Source of the DNA: Pleodorina starrii
Taxonomy: Eukaryota > Chlorophyta > Chlorophyceae > Chlamydomonadales > Volvocaceae
NCBI GenBank assembly: GCA_030267565.1
Contig: BRXU01000001.1
Coordinates: 62,001-126,000, forward strand
Length of the DNA: 64,000 nt
Direction: 5' to 3'
The position numbers were made by a program, and so were the translations under genes. The notes below the pieces were generated by a model. It was not told where the DNA came from, searched no databases, and saw nothing but the letters and a program-made list of their open reading frames with translations. Positions 24,235 through 36,800 of the stretch are shown here, piece after piece (position 1 is the stretch's first letter; every line of letters begins with the position of its first letter).

Positions 24235-26089
24235 CAGTACCGTACCGGGTAAAGGGCGCGGACCGCAGAGCCCAACGACGGTCTCAGTATTTTACCCCGG
24301 TGATCCTTCAGGGTCCACTCTGCGTGTGAATGTTGCATACAGTAATTCGGGGGGGGGGTGCGTGACCCAATACCCATACGACTACCCATACGAGCCGGGG
24401 GCCCAGGGTCTCACGATTCGCCAAAAGGTCCCCGGTTGAAACGGTTTATTGATCAGCTCGTTCTCGCCGCGGACGACGGCAGTGCGCCTGCAGCCCCTTG
24501 TGGCCCGAGGCGGTGACATCAACCAGCAGGCCAGCAGCCGGCGGCACACATCCGATTTACAATGCCACCACCCTCGGGGTCGCAGCGATTATCAGCGAGC
24601 ACGAAGCGTCCGTGGGAGCCGCGCTGCTGGAATCAGTCGCACAGATGCAGCTGTCGTGCGGCCGCGGTAAACCGACAGGGGGACGCGGGGGACGTCCGGT
24701 CGGTCAGCCGAGCTTCTCTCACGCACCCAGCCGGGCTTCTCTCACGCACCCAGCCGGGCTTCTCTCACGCACCCAGCCGGGCTTCTCTCACGCACCCAGC
24801 CGGGCTTCTCTCACGCACCCAGCCGGGGTTGGCTGGGCTAGGCTCACGCATCCTTTCATCGATATGACGGGGCCCGCCCTTGGTGTTGTGCGTGCCGTAC
24901 GCATCGTATGCGCTTCTGATTGTGCATGTGTTATTGACAATCACACCCGCGCTTTGCAGCCGTCCGCCCATCCACTCATCCATCAATCCATCCAAGCGGC
25001 CCAACTTCGCGGGTTTCGTTCGGCGCTTGGCCAGCATATTGGTTCCATGTATGGCGACTGGGGGGGGACGGGCAGCGGTGCACGTGCCCTTCATTCGCAG
25101 TCTCCGCCATCTGAGCACTGGATAGCCGCCCCACAGCCACCCCACAGTGCGCCCTGCCCACAGCATCCCCGCACCCAGCAAACGTACACAACATGCGCAC
25201 TGCAACCCCCCATGGGTCCAGCAACGTACATCGCCCGACAGCCAAGATGACCGGTGTGCCGCGACGTGGCCGGACGTGGCGAACCATGGTGCGGTGCGAC
25301 GTAATGCGGTATGCCAGCCCCGCCAACCAACCCCCGTCCCTTTCCCTCACTGCGGGAGACCCGGCCCCTGCCGGCTGCCACCGCTGCTGCTACTGCCGTT
25401 GCTGTTATTGCTGCTGCCGCCCCTGCTCCCGCACCCACTCATCGACCGGCCCGAACTCGCAGATTCCGGGAGGCGGATATCGACCCCTGCCAGCCATACA
25501 CGGGCCGCACGCGTTGCCGCCACGCACGGGCGGTGGGGACCGAAGCCATGAAGGGGCAAAGGGCACGGGTAAGGTCGGGCGTCAGTGCGGGGCCGGGAAT
25601 TAGCAGGCGACCAGGCGGCATCCGTGGACTGCCGTACGGATGGTCTCGGAGCGAGCCGCCCGGAGTGCTCTCGCCACCGTGCCCCCCCCCCGCCCATCCC
25701 TCAGGGAGCCACAATGTGCCCGCTACCTCCCTTCCGCCCTCCGCCCCGCACGCACGCATTCACATTCCCGCTTGCCCGCACGTCCGGACGCATGTTCAGT
25801 CCTTCGCCACATCACGGGGCCTCACACAGCAAGGGACCTGGGCACGAGACCTTTTTCCGTGGCCGGCACTGCCCCGGCCACGGTACAAGTACCGTGCTCA
25901 GGTCGTGTTTCTTTATATGAATAGAACTAACCACCCTTCTATGAGCCAAGGAAATTTCAGTATTTGGAAAGCTCCATGGGTCGGCGGCTTCGTACAGATG
26001 ATGGTTCTGGAGCGCGTCGGGAACGTTCTGTTCGCGACAGTTCTATGAATAATATCGTGTTCCTTTTCATTGCATCCAGATATTCATAT
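24235..26089. other. Region without a supported gene
   Basis: It probably contains the missing 5' exons of the preceding minus-strand gene and the 3' flank of the 26.4-29.5 kb gene. A plus-strand stretch at about 24530-24666 (including THPIYNATTLG and SVAQMQLSCGRG, followed by GTAAAC) has some coding character but could not be connected to anything. Confidence 0.4.
24711..24828. repeat. Five tandem copies of a 23-bp unit
   Basis: CTTCTCTCACGCACCCAGCC(GGG) is repeated five times in perfect register. The short direct repetition without spacers shows a minisatellite, not a CRISPR array. Confidence 0.9.
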
Positions 26090-26094
26090 TTACA
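26090..26094 (-). other. Poly(A) signal TGTAA for the 26.4-29.5 kb gene
   Basis: TGTAA on the transcript strand, about 260 nt after the stop codon at 26354. It lies in an AT-rich stretch, as expected for a 3' UTR end. Confidence 0.4.
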
Positions 26095-26353
26095 TCATCT
26101 TTCGCAGGATTCTGGCAAGGTCTGTGAAGCCTTCACGCTACAAAATCGTGCGAGTAGGGTGCAGCCCTCGGACGTCCCTCCGCTGCGGTATCGTTTTCCT
26201 TAGCCCTGGGTGGCGCATGGTGCATGCTTCATGGTGACCCTCACCCCCCCACCACCATGGCCACCGCCGGGGGCACCTGAAAGGCGGGCAGGCCGCGGCC
26301 GCCGCCGCCGGACCCGCCGGATCGCCTCCGACGAGTGGCTTGTCGTACACCCT

Positions 26354-29300
26354 TCACATCCCGCCGTACCCGTACGCCGTACCTGCAGCGGACGTAGGTC
26401 CAGGGCACTCCCCGTCCAGCGGCGTACTGGAGCTCCTGAGGGGCAAGGCGGGGCAGGGGCCAGCAGGAGGTGAAATAATGGCGGACCGCAGCAAAGTACC
26501 GCAACAGGGGCAGTGGCAGGAGGTGAAGCTAGGCGCCGCGGCGGACTCAAGGGAGCAGCAGCAGCAGCAGTAGCAGCAGGAGGGCTGCAATGTCCAAAGG
26601 CAGCCCGGCCGTTCCAGGCCTCCATTCCCAGGCGGCCCTTGGCGCGATGTCCCCAAAGTCCATTCCCCGCAGCAAATATCACACTGTTCATCCACACGCA
26701 CAGATAACGACGCACACGCACGCGCATGTACCCCCGCACAACTAACCGCACGGTGGGACACACGTCAGGACGGCCTCCACGCGGCGCAGCAGAGTGGCAC
26801 CGTCCCCCATCCGATCGCATCCGACCCGTTGGGGCTCCGTCCTCCGCTGTGCTTACGACTTAGACGGTCCGCAAGACCGCAACTGCACAATAGCCCCCAG
26901 CATATCCACGCCTCACCTTCCGGAAACGCCTGCGACACCCACACCCACCCCATCCACACACACACACACAGAAACACACCTGCAATGCGATCGGCCCTCC
27001 CCCAGCCGCAATGACGCTGGTGAGCCGCCGCGGCCGCCGCCCGTCGTCGGAGCTGCACCAGCCGGGAGGGGGCAGGGGGCGCGCAGGTAGGGCAGGGAGA
27101 GTGCGAACGTGGCGGGCCGAGGAGAGGAAGGGGCAAGGGGTACGGCCCCAGTTGCCCAACCCAGAAGGGCGGCCGGCGTAACCCGGACATGCGGTAACCC
27201 GGAGCGAGGGGTGCGAAGCACGCCTGTGTCTATGCGCGGCGCGTGGCGGCGCAGACGTCCGCGGATCGGACGGTCAGCTGGCCTTGTGGATGGTTTACGC
27301 AAGGAAGGACGGAAGGAAGGAGGGGCAGGTCGTGCAACGGGAACTAGTACGGCCCCTCCCGGGCTCCGGGTCCGTTCGCTAACGCCGTCTCCGTCTCCGC
27401 TGCGGTATCTTCTTTTTATCCCCCCTGTGCAATCTGTTCATTGTTCCTTGGCCAGGTCGCTCGGCTTTACGCCAGGACCGCTCAAGTGTTTCCCCCCTGT
27501 TACTGCAACCGCCCCTCGCATGCCGCCTCGTTGGCGTTTCCTTGCTCTTAATCTGCTTCGTAAGACTGGCTGCCTCGCCCCTGCTATACCTTCCCTCGTG
27601 TGACGTCTGTTCGATGCCTAAATTCGTCAGTTCGGTGTTGCTCTCTCTTCGTAATGTACGGGTTTTAGGGTTCCAAGGGGGGGCCATAAGGCCTGCTCGG
27701 TCGCCCGCCCCTCCCGCTCGCCTTCCTAGCTCGCTTGCCTCTGGCCCGGATGCCCACCCACCCACCCACCCACCCAGCCACTCCCCTTCGCTCCCTTCAC
27801 CCCGATCCACCCACCCACCCGCCCACCCAGACACGCACCCGAGCAGCTCATCATGCAGCAGGAAGCGACTGGGCCCCACCGGCTGCCCGCCGATAATGCC
27901 GCCCCACAGCTGCGCCCCGCGGCCCCCCACGGCTGCTCCTGCTGCACCAAGGGCCGCAGGCCGCATTGGGGCCAGCTGTCCCGCTGCACGTGCCTCCTCC
28001 GGGGCCGCAGCCGCAGCAGGCGGACGCAACAGTGGCTCGGCCGCTTCCGCTTCCGCGGAAACAGGCAGGGGGGGTGGAGGCGGCAGATCCGCGGAGTCGC
28101 CACTGGCGGGCTGGGCAGCGTCCACGCCGACGTCGGCATCAGCGCCGGCGGCGCTGCCGCCGCCATTCCTCGGCGGCGGCGGTCGCTCGCCCAAACCCTC
28201 ATTCGGAAGGTCGCCGGCCCGCTCCGAGAGCGGTCCGAGTTCCTGCTCCTGCGGCGCAGGCTGCGGCTGCTGAAGTTGTCGTGTCGCGTCCTCCAACAAT
28301 CGCTGGCGCAGTGTTTCCCGATTGTCACCGGCATCGCCGTCGCTGCCGCCGCTTTCGCCATCCAAGGCTGCATTCTGGAAGCTTCGCTTGCCAAGCGCTG
28401 TTGGGCCGCCCCGCACAGAGCCGCCGGCCACGTCGCCTGCGTCGCTGCCGTCGCCGCCTTCCCAGTCGCCGCCGTCACCGTTGCCGCCGACGCCGACGCC
28501 GTCCCCTGCCCCAGTTTCGCCACCCACCGCACTAGCATGGGCACGCTGGGAGTGTTGCTGCTGTTGTTCCGCCTGCTCATCCTCCCGGGCCTGCTTCTGC
28601 TCCTGCTGCTGTGGCGGCGGCTGCTGCTGCGGCGGCACCGGAGGCAGCGGCTCCGCGGACCTTGGCGGCAGGTCCCCCTCGTACTCCGGCTCCATTCTGA
28701 GGTGGGCAATGCGGTGGCAGCAGGGGTGCAACCGACTAACTGACGGGCCTTGTCTCCTGCCTCCGGAAAGCCCGGTTTGCACCGACAGCAGCACAACTGC
28801 CCCACCAGGCCCCAACAATCTCTGCCAACACCTCGATCCAGCGCCCTCCACATCGGAGCCGCCTGTCGCCCTGCCACTCAGGAACGCCCCCAGCGGGCCG
28901 GCCAGCCCCGAGACTTACACGTAATAGTAGTTGAGGAAGGGCTGAGGCACTGGGTCGGGCTCTGCACTGACGCACGGCGCCATCACGACGCAGTTGTAGG
29001 CGGTCGCCAGGCGCTGCACCAGCAGCCCCACATCGGGTACCCCCTCGTTCACCTTGTCGCCTCCGTAGATCAGCATCCATGGCTGCACATCGTAGCATGG
29101 TGCACGGTTGATGCATGTGGATGTGATGGCTGGGGTGGTGCAGTTTGTGGAGTGAACAGGCAGAAGCGCGTGTTGGGCACGGGGGGTTGGTTCCGGGGCT
29201 GGTGGGGGCTTGCCGCTGGGCCGGGCCGAGTAGGGCTTGTTGGGGCGGGGGTTTTGCGTGGGTTGGGGCACGACATAAAAGCACATGAAAACAGAATGCC

Positions 29301-29516
29301 GTTTGGGGTTGCGCGGCGCTTGGAACTGGCACGCACCTTGTCGCCGGACCGGGCTTGGACACCGTCCAGCAGTGGCCTCAGATCCGCAACAACGGTGTCG
29401 ATATTATCGTAATGGATTCTGGAGCCGTAACCTATCAGGAGGTGGACTTCTGGACAATGTTCGACGATTCTCACTGCCTCGGCGAGAGTCACAATGCGCT
29501 TAGGTGCGTTCCCCAT
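26354..29516 (-). CDS. Protein of unknown function with compact N-terminal domain (6 exons, 479 aa)
   Basis: Minus-strand exons are 29516-29337, 29082-28919, 28696-27839, 27052-26980, 26846-26764 and 26435-26354. All five introns have GT-AG ends and keep phase, for 1,440 nt in total. Residues 1-114 look globular: RIVTLAEAVRIVEHCPEVHL, LIGYGSRIHYDNIDTVVADL, then PWMLIYGGDKVNEG, VPDVGLLVQRLATAYN and FLNYYYV. The pattern of hydrophobic strands and helices with a YGGD turn suggests an alpha/beta fold; no named family was recognised. Residues 115-400 are acidic, Gln/Pro/Gly-rich and probably disordered. A short conserved-looking C-terminal stretch follows (RRLTSVIAAGGGPIALQ, GDGATLLRRVEAVLT). It ends AYGYGGM. 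No signal peptide or membrane segment is seen. The splice structure is well supported; the function is not known. Confidence 0.7.
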
Positions 29517-31958
29517 ATCCGTGTGATGAAACTTACTTGGAGTGATATGCGTGTAAGTTAAACATGTCGTCCGTCAGGCTTCGCCTAAACCAGAGCGGAG
29601 AGCTGGGCCACTCGGGCGTACGACAGGTCCCATGCAGTCGGCCAGCGCAATTCTTGTCTTCGGGCAGCGAACCTTGCTCATATGACACCATATTATAGGT
29701 AGCATCATGGAAAGCTCCTAAACACTTTGTCCATTTGTCCCTGTCGGAACACCTTTCGGCCAAGGACAGTATCTTGCCAACCTTTTTAACAAACGACCTA
29801 TTCCTTTACCACTTTATTTGTTGCTATTTCATCGTACGTAGAAATCGCTAAATGCAAACATTTGTAAGACTAGTATATTCATGCATGCACATTTCTGGCC
29901 ATTGAAAATTGGCCTTTTGAGGTTTGCAAAGAATGGACAGCAAGTGGAGCTTCAGAGGACTCCTTTTCGTGTTGCTCTGGACCTGCGGGGTAAGCATGGC
30001 TGTCGCTTAGGCCCAGAGCGAGCAGGAGCACACTTGTGAGTGGGACCGCCCCAATCTCTTTATGTTGGTCATAAGTCCTCAGCATGGGCGGTAGGGCGTG
30101 TCGAAATCACATGATGGGGACATTCCCCAGAGGACCGCAATGGCGTCCATGGCCCGTCGTCCGGAACGAGCGCTTAGCTCTATCTAAGCCGTGCGCAAGG
30201 CATGTTCCATGCAGCTTATACCATAAGAAGCAACTCTGCCTGGTCAGCCGGTCGTTCACCTATCATTTACGAATGCGCCAGCACTGCGGACATTTCGCCA
30301 TTACCGCCGCGTGGTCTCCCTGCCACCGCCAGCATGACCCACATCGGGCGGACATGAACGTCACTTAATTTGACATATATTGTACCTCCAGAGCATCCAA
30401 AGTGCGAGCTGGCGACCTACTTGGACCTGCCCCTGGCCCATTCACAGGCCGAGGCGACCCACTCTATGTCGGAGGTGGAGCGCCACTGATGTGGGCATGG
30501 CCGCGTGCTCAGTCCAAGTCGTTTACCCGTCTCGACGCCTGTGATCAGCCAGGCTGTGCCGGATACCTGGACGTTACCACCGGCCGCTCTGGTTCCAGGG
30601 CGACAAAGCGTGTCAGCGTGCATTTTGTTATCCGTATACAGGGGGAAATGTGGTCATCACTTAAAGATCGCATAGTTGGTGGTGGCGTTTGGCGGGGCCG
30701 GGTGGCAGTGTGTGCGCGTGGCTGGATGAGGAGCGGGGAAGCACGGGGTATGGCCGCGCGCGCGCTGTGGTACCGCTCTACCGGAGCCGTGGCCGAAAGG
30801 GTACCTGCCCGAGCTTGCCCGACGACCTAAATAGGTAAAGTTCATGGTAACATCATATACAAGTACTGGACCGTCGCGGTTCACTTTAGTTGGGTTTGGT
30901 TGGTAAGAACGGCTGGCGATGGTCCAGCATCCGCGTCTCGGAGAGCGTACCCAGGTGAGGTGGCCATCGCTTTAAGTATGAAACTATCCTAGAATGAAGC
31001 TCTGATCGACGCGACGCAGCTTGGGGCGGTCTAGGCTGCGACCGGGACGGCCGTCGCCTAAACCTCGTGCGAGTTCAAAAGGGCCCGATGCCACGTGCCA
31101 ACGGTCGCGTGACGCCCGTCGCCGTCGCCGTTTTTTTTCACATTTGGACGAGCGACCCAAAATCCTCGGTAACATGTTCATAACACAACAGTCAACTTTG
31201 CGTTTCAAATGCCTTCTCTATCTACAATGTGGGTTGCCCGATCGAACATCTTGGATCTGTCTTGGATATTTGGCATCGTTTGACACTGAGCAATATCATA
31301 GCCAAAATATGCAGCCTCGCCAAAAACAATTAAAATTCGTGACAATGTCATATCCTTGCGGTGCAGATGTACTTGGATTTAACCTTTCGATTGTCCAAGG
31401 TCGACAAGATGTCCGACAAGACAAAACCTTGTCGACTTTCCTTGCACAATGTGTTTGACGTCATGGGGAGTTAATGTATTGTCTGATGTCATGCCGACCC
31501 CGATATTTTCGGTGCAGCTAACCGCGAAGCGGCACGGTAGACGCAAACAAATAGAATTCTGTCCCAGGGGTAGAGGGGTTCGGAGGCTCTCTTTGTGTAG
31601 AGCTCTAGAGCCTCGTGAGCGCGTGAGGAGGCTGGCCAGGTGAAGGTGAGAGCTGGTCTTGGTAGGGGCTTTGTTGAGTGTGACTCGCGTGGCTCTCGCT
31701 AAGCGCGGCCCGCAGTCGTCTGCGCCGCTGAGTTGGTTGGCCAGGGGCCGTGGAGGGTGCCCCTGGCTGGCGCGAGTGAGGGGCGAGGCGGACGTAGCCG
31801 CGCGACGTAGCCGCGCGCCCGCCCCTGCGCTGTGTCTCGGCCCGGTCAGGGCCCCCGGTGCTCGTCCTGCCTCAGGACGAGTCGCCCACAGTGTAACACC
31901 CCGTTCCCGTGCGGCAAATTGCGCAAATTATGGGGTGATCCAAAGACCGTTAATTACC
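29517..31958. other. Geneless region between divergent genes
   Basis: It lies between the minus-strand 479-aa gene and the plus-strand ABCG gene. Frames near 30402-30830 and 29533-29763 are open but lack convincing codon bias or joinable splice sites. From about 31560 to 31900 the sequence resembles the GT-rich, LTR-like style seen near 1.1-1.4 kb. It may hold degraded transposon sequence. Confidence 0.4.
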
Positions 31959-33459
31959 TAGAATGGGGAATGGGTAAACTGCGCGGCCGAAGGCCGCGAA
32001 ATTTTTGGAACCTACGGCGTAAAAAGCCTTGCAAATTTGTGCAAAGTCGGGGCAAGATCGCGTTGGAAGGATATTTTGTTACCAGCCTGAACTTCCTTAC
32101 AAGCAGGGTATACAATCAGAAAGAAGGAATCAAGGCGAATTTACTGGCGGGCCCGGTTAACGCCCGGCAGTGAAACCGGCGAGTACGAAGGTTGACACCC
32201 ACCCACCGCCCCCCCCTTCGGCAAGGGCGGATAACGCGCCCACACCCATACCCGCGCACGTACTGTCTACAAGTGAGACTGCAACAAATCCCCTAGATGA
32301 TGTTGCTGGTGTTCTGTGGGATTTCATTGTAAGGACTTGCCGAATTTGTACCCCAGTCAAACCACAACTTCGAGTTCGTTCATTGCTGTCCAAATTACAA
32401 AACACAAACACGAGGCGTAGATGTGGAGGCGTACGCCCTCGGAGGCGTATGCCTTCGGGGCACAGGGGGCTCGGGGCATAGGGGGCTCGGGGAACAGGGG
32501 GCTCGGGGAAAACGGGCACGGGAGCAGCAGTGCAGGGTTTTAGGGTCTGTGGAGCAGCAGCGCGGCGCCCCGGCAGTGCAGGAGAGCAGAGGAGGACAGC
32601 AGCCGCAGCGCAGAGGGGGCCGGACAGCTGCTGCAGCGCGGCACCGTCTCCTGCGGACGGTGCGCCGCCCCAGCAGGGCAGGAGAGCAGCAGCTGCAGCG
32701 CAGAGGGGGCCGGACAGCTGCTGCAGCGCGGCACCGTCTCCTGCGGACGGTGCGCCGCCCCAGCAGGGCAGGAGAGCAGCAGCTGCAGCGCAGAGGGGGC
32801 CGAACAGCTGCTGCAGCGCGGCACCGTCTCCTGCGGACGGTGCGCCGCCCCGGCAGGGCAGGAGAGCAGCAGCTGCAGCGCAGAGGGGGCCGAACAGCTG
32901 CTGCAGCGCGGCACCGTCTCCTGCGGACGGTGCGCCGCCCCGGCAGTGCAGGAGATCGGGGAGGGGGCCGGACAGCTGCTGCAGCGCGGAAGGGTTGCAA
33001 CGGCGAGGGGGCTGTGCAGGCGCTCCGGGTCTGCGTGCAGGCGCTCCTGCGTGTGGAGGCGCCGAACCCCACTGTTGATCTAGCGCTCAAACTCTTTGAT
33101 TCTTGGCTGAGAATAAGTTGTTGTTTCACAGAATGACGCTAGGGAACCCTTAGAAACAAGGCATTTTGACATGTCTGTCAGGAGTTCAGATTTCGCGCTA
33201 TAGCCGGAAACCTCGCTCAATGCGATCATGCTGCCTATAACAAATAATGTTAGTGGCAAATTCTGAGGGCTGTCAAGACGGAACTTTGTGTGCGAGCGGC
33301 GCCTAAAGTTGCTGAAATTTTAGGAGCTATTTACAACATTGAAAATGATTTAAGTAGAACGTAAGTATATTGGCAATGGAACAGAATTGAATATATTGAA
33401 TTCGTGTGAAGTTGTGCGAATTTGCGCAAATTCCCCCCTGCACGAATTACCCCATTCTA
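31959..33459. mobile_element. Possible repeat element with short inverted ends
   Basis: TAGAATGGGG at 31959-31968 is matched by its reverse complement CCCCATTCTA at 33450-33459, and GCGCAAATT motifs occur near both ends. The interval contains a 90-bp minisatellite and AT-rich flanks. No target-site duplication or transposase is visible, so the call rests only on the short ends and the composition. Confidence 0.25.
32571..32990. repeat. 90-bp minisatellite (three full, two partial or diverged units)
   Basis: Units start at 32671, 32761 and 32851 with exact 90-bp spacing. A diverged unit starts at 32571 and a truncated one at 32941. Units differ by only a few bases (for example CCGGACAG/CCGAACAG). 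Because 90 is divisible by 3 and the unit has no stops, several reading frames are open across it; these are repeat artefacts and not genes. Confidence 0.9.
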
Positions 33460-33823
33460 CGGCAGGGTCACCTTGGTCGGCAATGACGAGCGAAGCGGGC
33501 ACGGACGCACGGCCATCCACTGCACCACGTAAAGCATACATATAATCTAATTTCGGTCGATGACCACATTCCTGGGCATAATGCTTTGCAAGGAACACTA
33601 ATCCATTGTATGAACACTAACCCCCAGCCTTCATGCATGCTTGGTCAGTCCATATCCAAATCTGACGCTACCCGCAAGCCCAAGGTTCTGCAACATGCCT
33701 GGAAAGGTAGATGGCATATTCATTTCATTCCGTCGCCATCGGAGCTGTTGCTCAAAAAAGTGCGTCTGACCAGAGGACAACGCCGCCGTTGACCGCTGCC
33801 TTCAGGAGGAGCCGGCTTGTGTG
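33460..33823. promoter_or_regulatory. 5' flank of the ABCG gene
   Basis: About 360 bp with no coding signal precede the first assignable ATG of the transporter, and an in-frame stop occurs near 33766. This should contain the promoter and 5' UTR unless another short 5' exon exists. Confidence 0.4.
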
Positions 33824-36800
33824 ATGAACGTGGTCCAACCGAGCAAATTTGCAAGTGCACAGCACGCAACGCTGACATGGGAGAACCTGAACGTGGTAAG
33901 TTGCATGGGTTGCCCGATCGGCGCCCTTTCCCCGCGGGCCAAGCACTATGGCATTTCTTTGAATGCAGACAACCAAAGATGTCCGGGGCGGCACACGACA
34001 CATCCTCAAAGATGTCAGCGGCTACGGTAGGTTGCTCGATGCGCTCCCGACAGGCGCCGGAAGTGCGTCCCTGCAGCTGTGTTCATCTTCGCGTTTTGGC
34101 GTCTTATTTACTAAATGAAGGTTACGTGGAATTTATGTCGCTGTTGTGAAATGACTTTTGGAGATAACATACTGCAAGTCCTTCATACTAAATGAACGCC
34201 GGTTCTCACGCAACCCTTTCAGTTCAGCCCAAGGACATGCTCGCCATTATGGGCCCATCCGGTAGCGGCAAGACCACCCTGTTGGACGGGCTTGCTGGCC
34301 GCCTGCCAGCGTCCGTCGAACGGAGCGGAAACGTAAGGCCCGTGAACCCGGGATGACGTGACAGTTAACTGCATTCGGCTCAGCTCTAGAACATAAAAAG
34401 TGATATTCTCGCGCCAACTCAAATGCAGGGCCCACGCTTCAAACCGCAACAAAGCAACGTGCACACCCAACGGCAAGGTAGCTCGACATACCCAACCCCA
34501 ACATTTGAGCGATGACTATCTGAGCCCGTAAGGGCCCGTAGATACTCCCGTTAAGGAAGATAATAAGCCTGTCCCCACCCCTACCCACATTCGCAGCACC
34601 CGCCCCTGCCCGCCCAGGAGCGCACATCCCGTTGCTTGTGGCGTTTGCGTTGTCACGGCCCGGCACATTGCACAGCGCACGCCGCAGGACACACACCCTC
34701 CTCTTCGTTGTCGCCTCTGTTCTCTCTCCTCCCGATGCCTTCCAGGTGCTTCTCAACGGCTTCAACAGCCGCCTGACGTACGGCCTGTCTGCCTACGTGA
34801 CCCAGGACGAGGTGAGGCCGGGGTTGCCTTGACAGGAAACGCGCAGGCGCGATTCCGATCACAATCCGGGCGAGGAAACGAATGTGTTTGACACGCGAAA
34901 GCGCCTACCAGAAGCTGTGGGTAGGTTGGGTCCAACCCGGCAGTGGCAGGGGCCGGTAGGGTCTGGCCCCGTCACCGACCGAGCGATGCCCTCGTCCGTC
35001 TGAGCTTATACCTTGCATTCGCCGTGGTGTTGCCGAGTACCGCAGCGGACAGACGGAGGCGACGCGAGCAATCGGAACCCAGGACATAGCAGTACTTCAC
35101 TGACATTCCAGTAACCTTACCACTACACCTAAACACTACCAGAAAGAGCGGGGTTGAGGGTGCCAAGCTCCATTCCGGGCTCAACACCTTGGAGGCACTG
35201 GCGGCTCGAGTGTGGCGGTCAACTCAAACCCCTCCCCATGTCCACACACACACACACACGCTCCAAACCTCCCCTTCGTTTCTCGCATTGTTCCACCCAT
35301 GCCTTGCGTTTCGGCCACCCTTCCGCCAGCCCGTATCCTTTGCCACGTGCGCCTGTACGACACCCCATCTTCGTTTCCGAAGACGGGGGACGGAAGGGAA
35401 GCAGGGTGAGGAATGACCCGACCCGACCCACGTGAGGAACGACGGCAGCGCTTGGCCTGCATGCCGCCCTCCCGGCCCTTCGGACCGAGTGTCCGCCAGC
35501 GGCTCATGGGACACTGAGCTGCGTCATGTGGTACGACAATTCCGTGCCGCAGGTCCTGGTGGGCACGCTGACTGTACGGGAGACGCTGATGTACGCGGCC
35601 CTGCTGCGCCTGCCTCGTAACATGATGCACGAGGACAAGGTGGGTGCTGATGCTGGTGTGTGTGCCCGGCCGCGATTCAGTTCCCCTCTCGCACCCTCCC
35701 CCGCCCTCCCCCCCTGGCATTTGCTCCTGTCCCCCTCTCCGCGGCCCATCACCCGGCTCCCGGCTCCCAACTATAATCTCTCCCAACCCCCTCCCGGACC
35801 CCCTGCCGGCTCCAACCTACCCGTGAATACCCCCCTCCGTGGATAACCCCTCTCAACCACCCCCAACCCCTACACACATGCGCCATCCGTGTCCCGCAGC
35901 TGGCTCGTGTGGACGGAGTCATTCAGGAGCTGGGGCTGGAGGAGGCGCAGCACACCAAGATCGGCACCCCCTTCATCAAGGTGCCGTACTGTTGTACGCC
36001 GCCAGCGGTGCTCGGGGGGCTGTGATGGAGAAGGGGGTTGGCATGGGGGCCTGGGCTGGCATGGGGGTTGAACCGACCCAGAGGTTACAGCTATACAGCA
36101 CTACTGGCCTCAGACCGCCAGAAGCCCGCACCTAGGAGGAAGCAGCCAGTGGGCCGGCGTTGCGGCGTGCACGGCAGCGGAAACGACACGGGACGAGGGG
36201 AGCCTAAACAGGCCAGAGCCTAAACAGCGCGAGAGCCACCCAGATGTGCCTTTCCGCGGGCGCCGTACTGCAGTTACCGTAGTGCTCACACTCATTTGTG
36301 AATAAATAATCAAATTGTTTGGGACCTCGCCAAGTGTCACAAAACGCGAAAGGGTCCCTCGCGAATTTCATGTCAAAAAGAACTCCCAACGATCGTTGCA
36401 AAATTTTATTGCAAACTCAATAAATACTTTGGCCTCTTTGCAACTCTTACCGAGCATGCCGAGGGACAAATGGGGGGCGCGCTCGCAAGCTTTTATGAAC
36501 GGCTCACGACCTCGTAAAAACTCCGCCCGACGCGTCTCAAACTGTCGCAAACTAATAGGGATTTCATACGATGATATAACATATTTTGGCCTCGCAAATA
36601 ATTAAGCTTGCGAATAATTGTGAGCAGTACGGTGTTGCCTGTTGTATGTTTCCCATTTTGCTCAAGTCTCCATCCTCCAACCCATTACGCGTTACGCGCA
36701 TCCACTGCCTCGGGCCACAGGGCATCAGCGGCGGTCAGAAGCGGCGCGTGTCGATCGGTGGGTTGCGAGGCGGAGTTCGGCCCCCGGGGAAAGGGGATAC

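Noticed and set aside
24711..24828. Regular short repeats that could suggest a CRISPR array
   Set aside because: The 23-bp units are directly adjacent with no unique spacers, and the genome is eukaryotic.
30402..30830. 142-codon plus-strand frame with Cys/His residues
   Set aside because: Some protein-like stretches, but no donor or acceptor that links it to other exons, and weak codon bias. Possibly degraded transposon; left uncalled.
32395..33136. Four overlapping open frames of 120-245 codons on both strands
   Set aside because: They are produced by the 90-bp tandem repeat, whose length is a multiple of three and which contains no stop codons.
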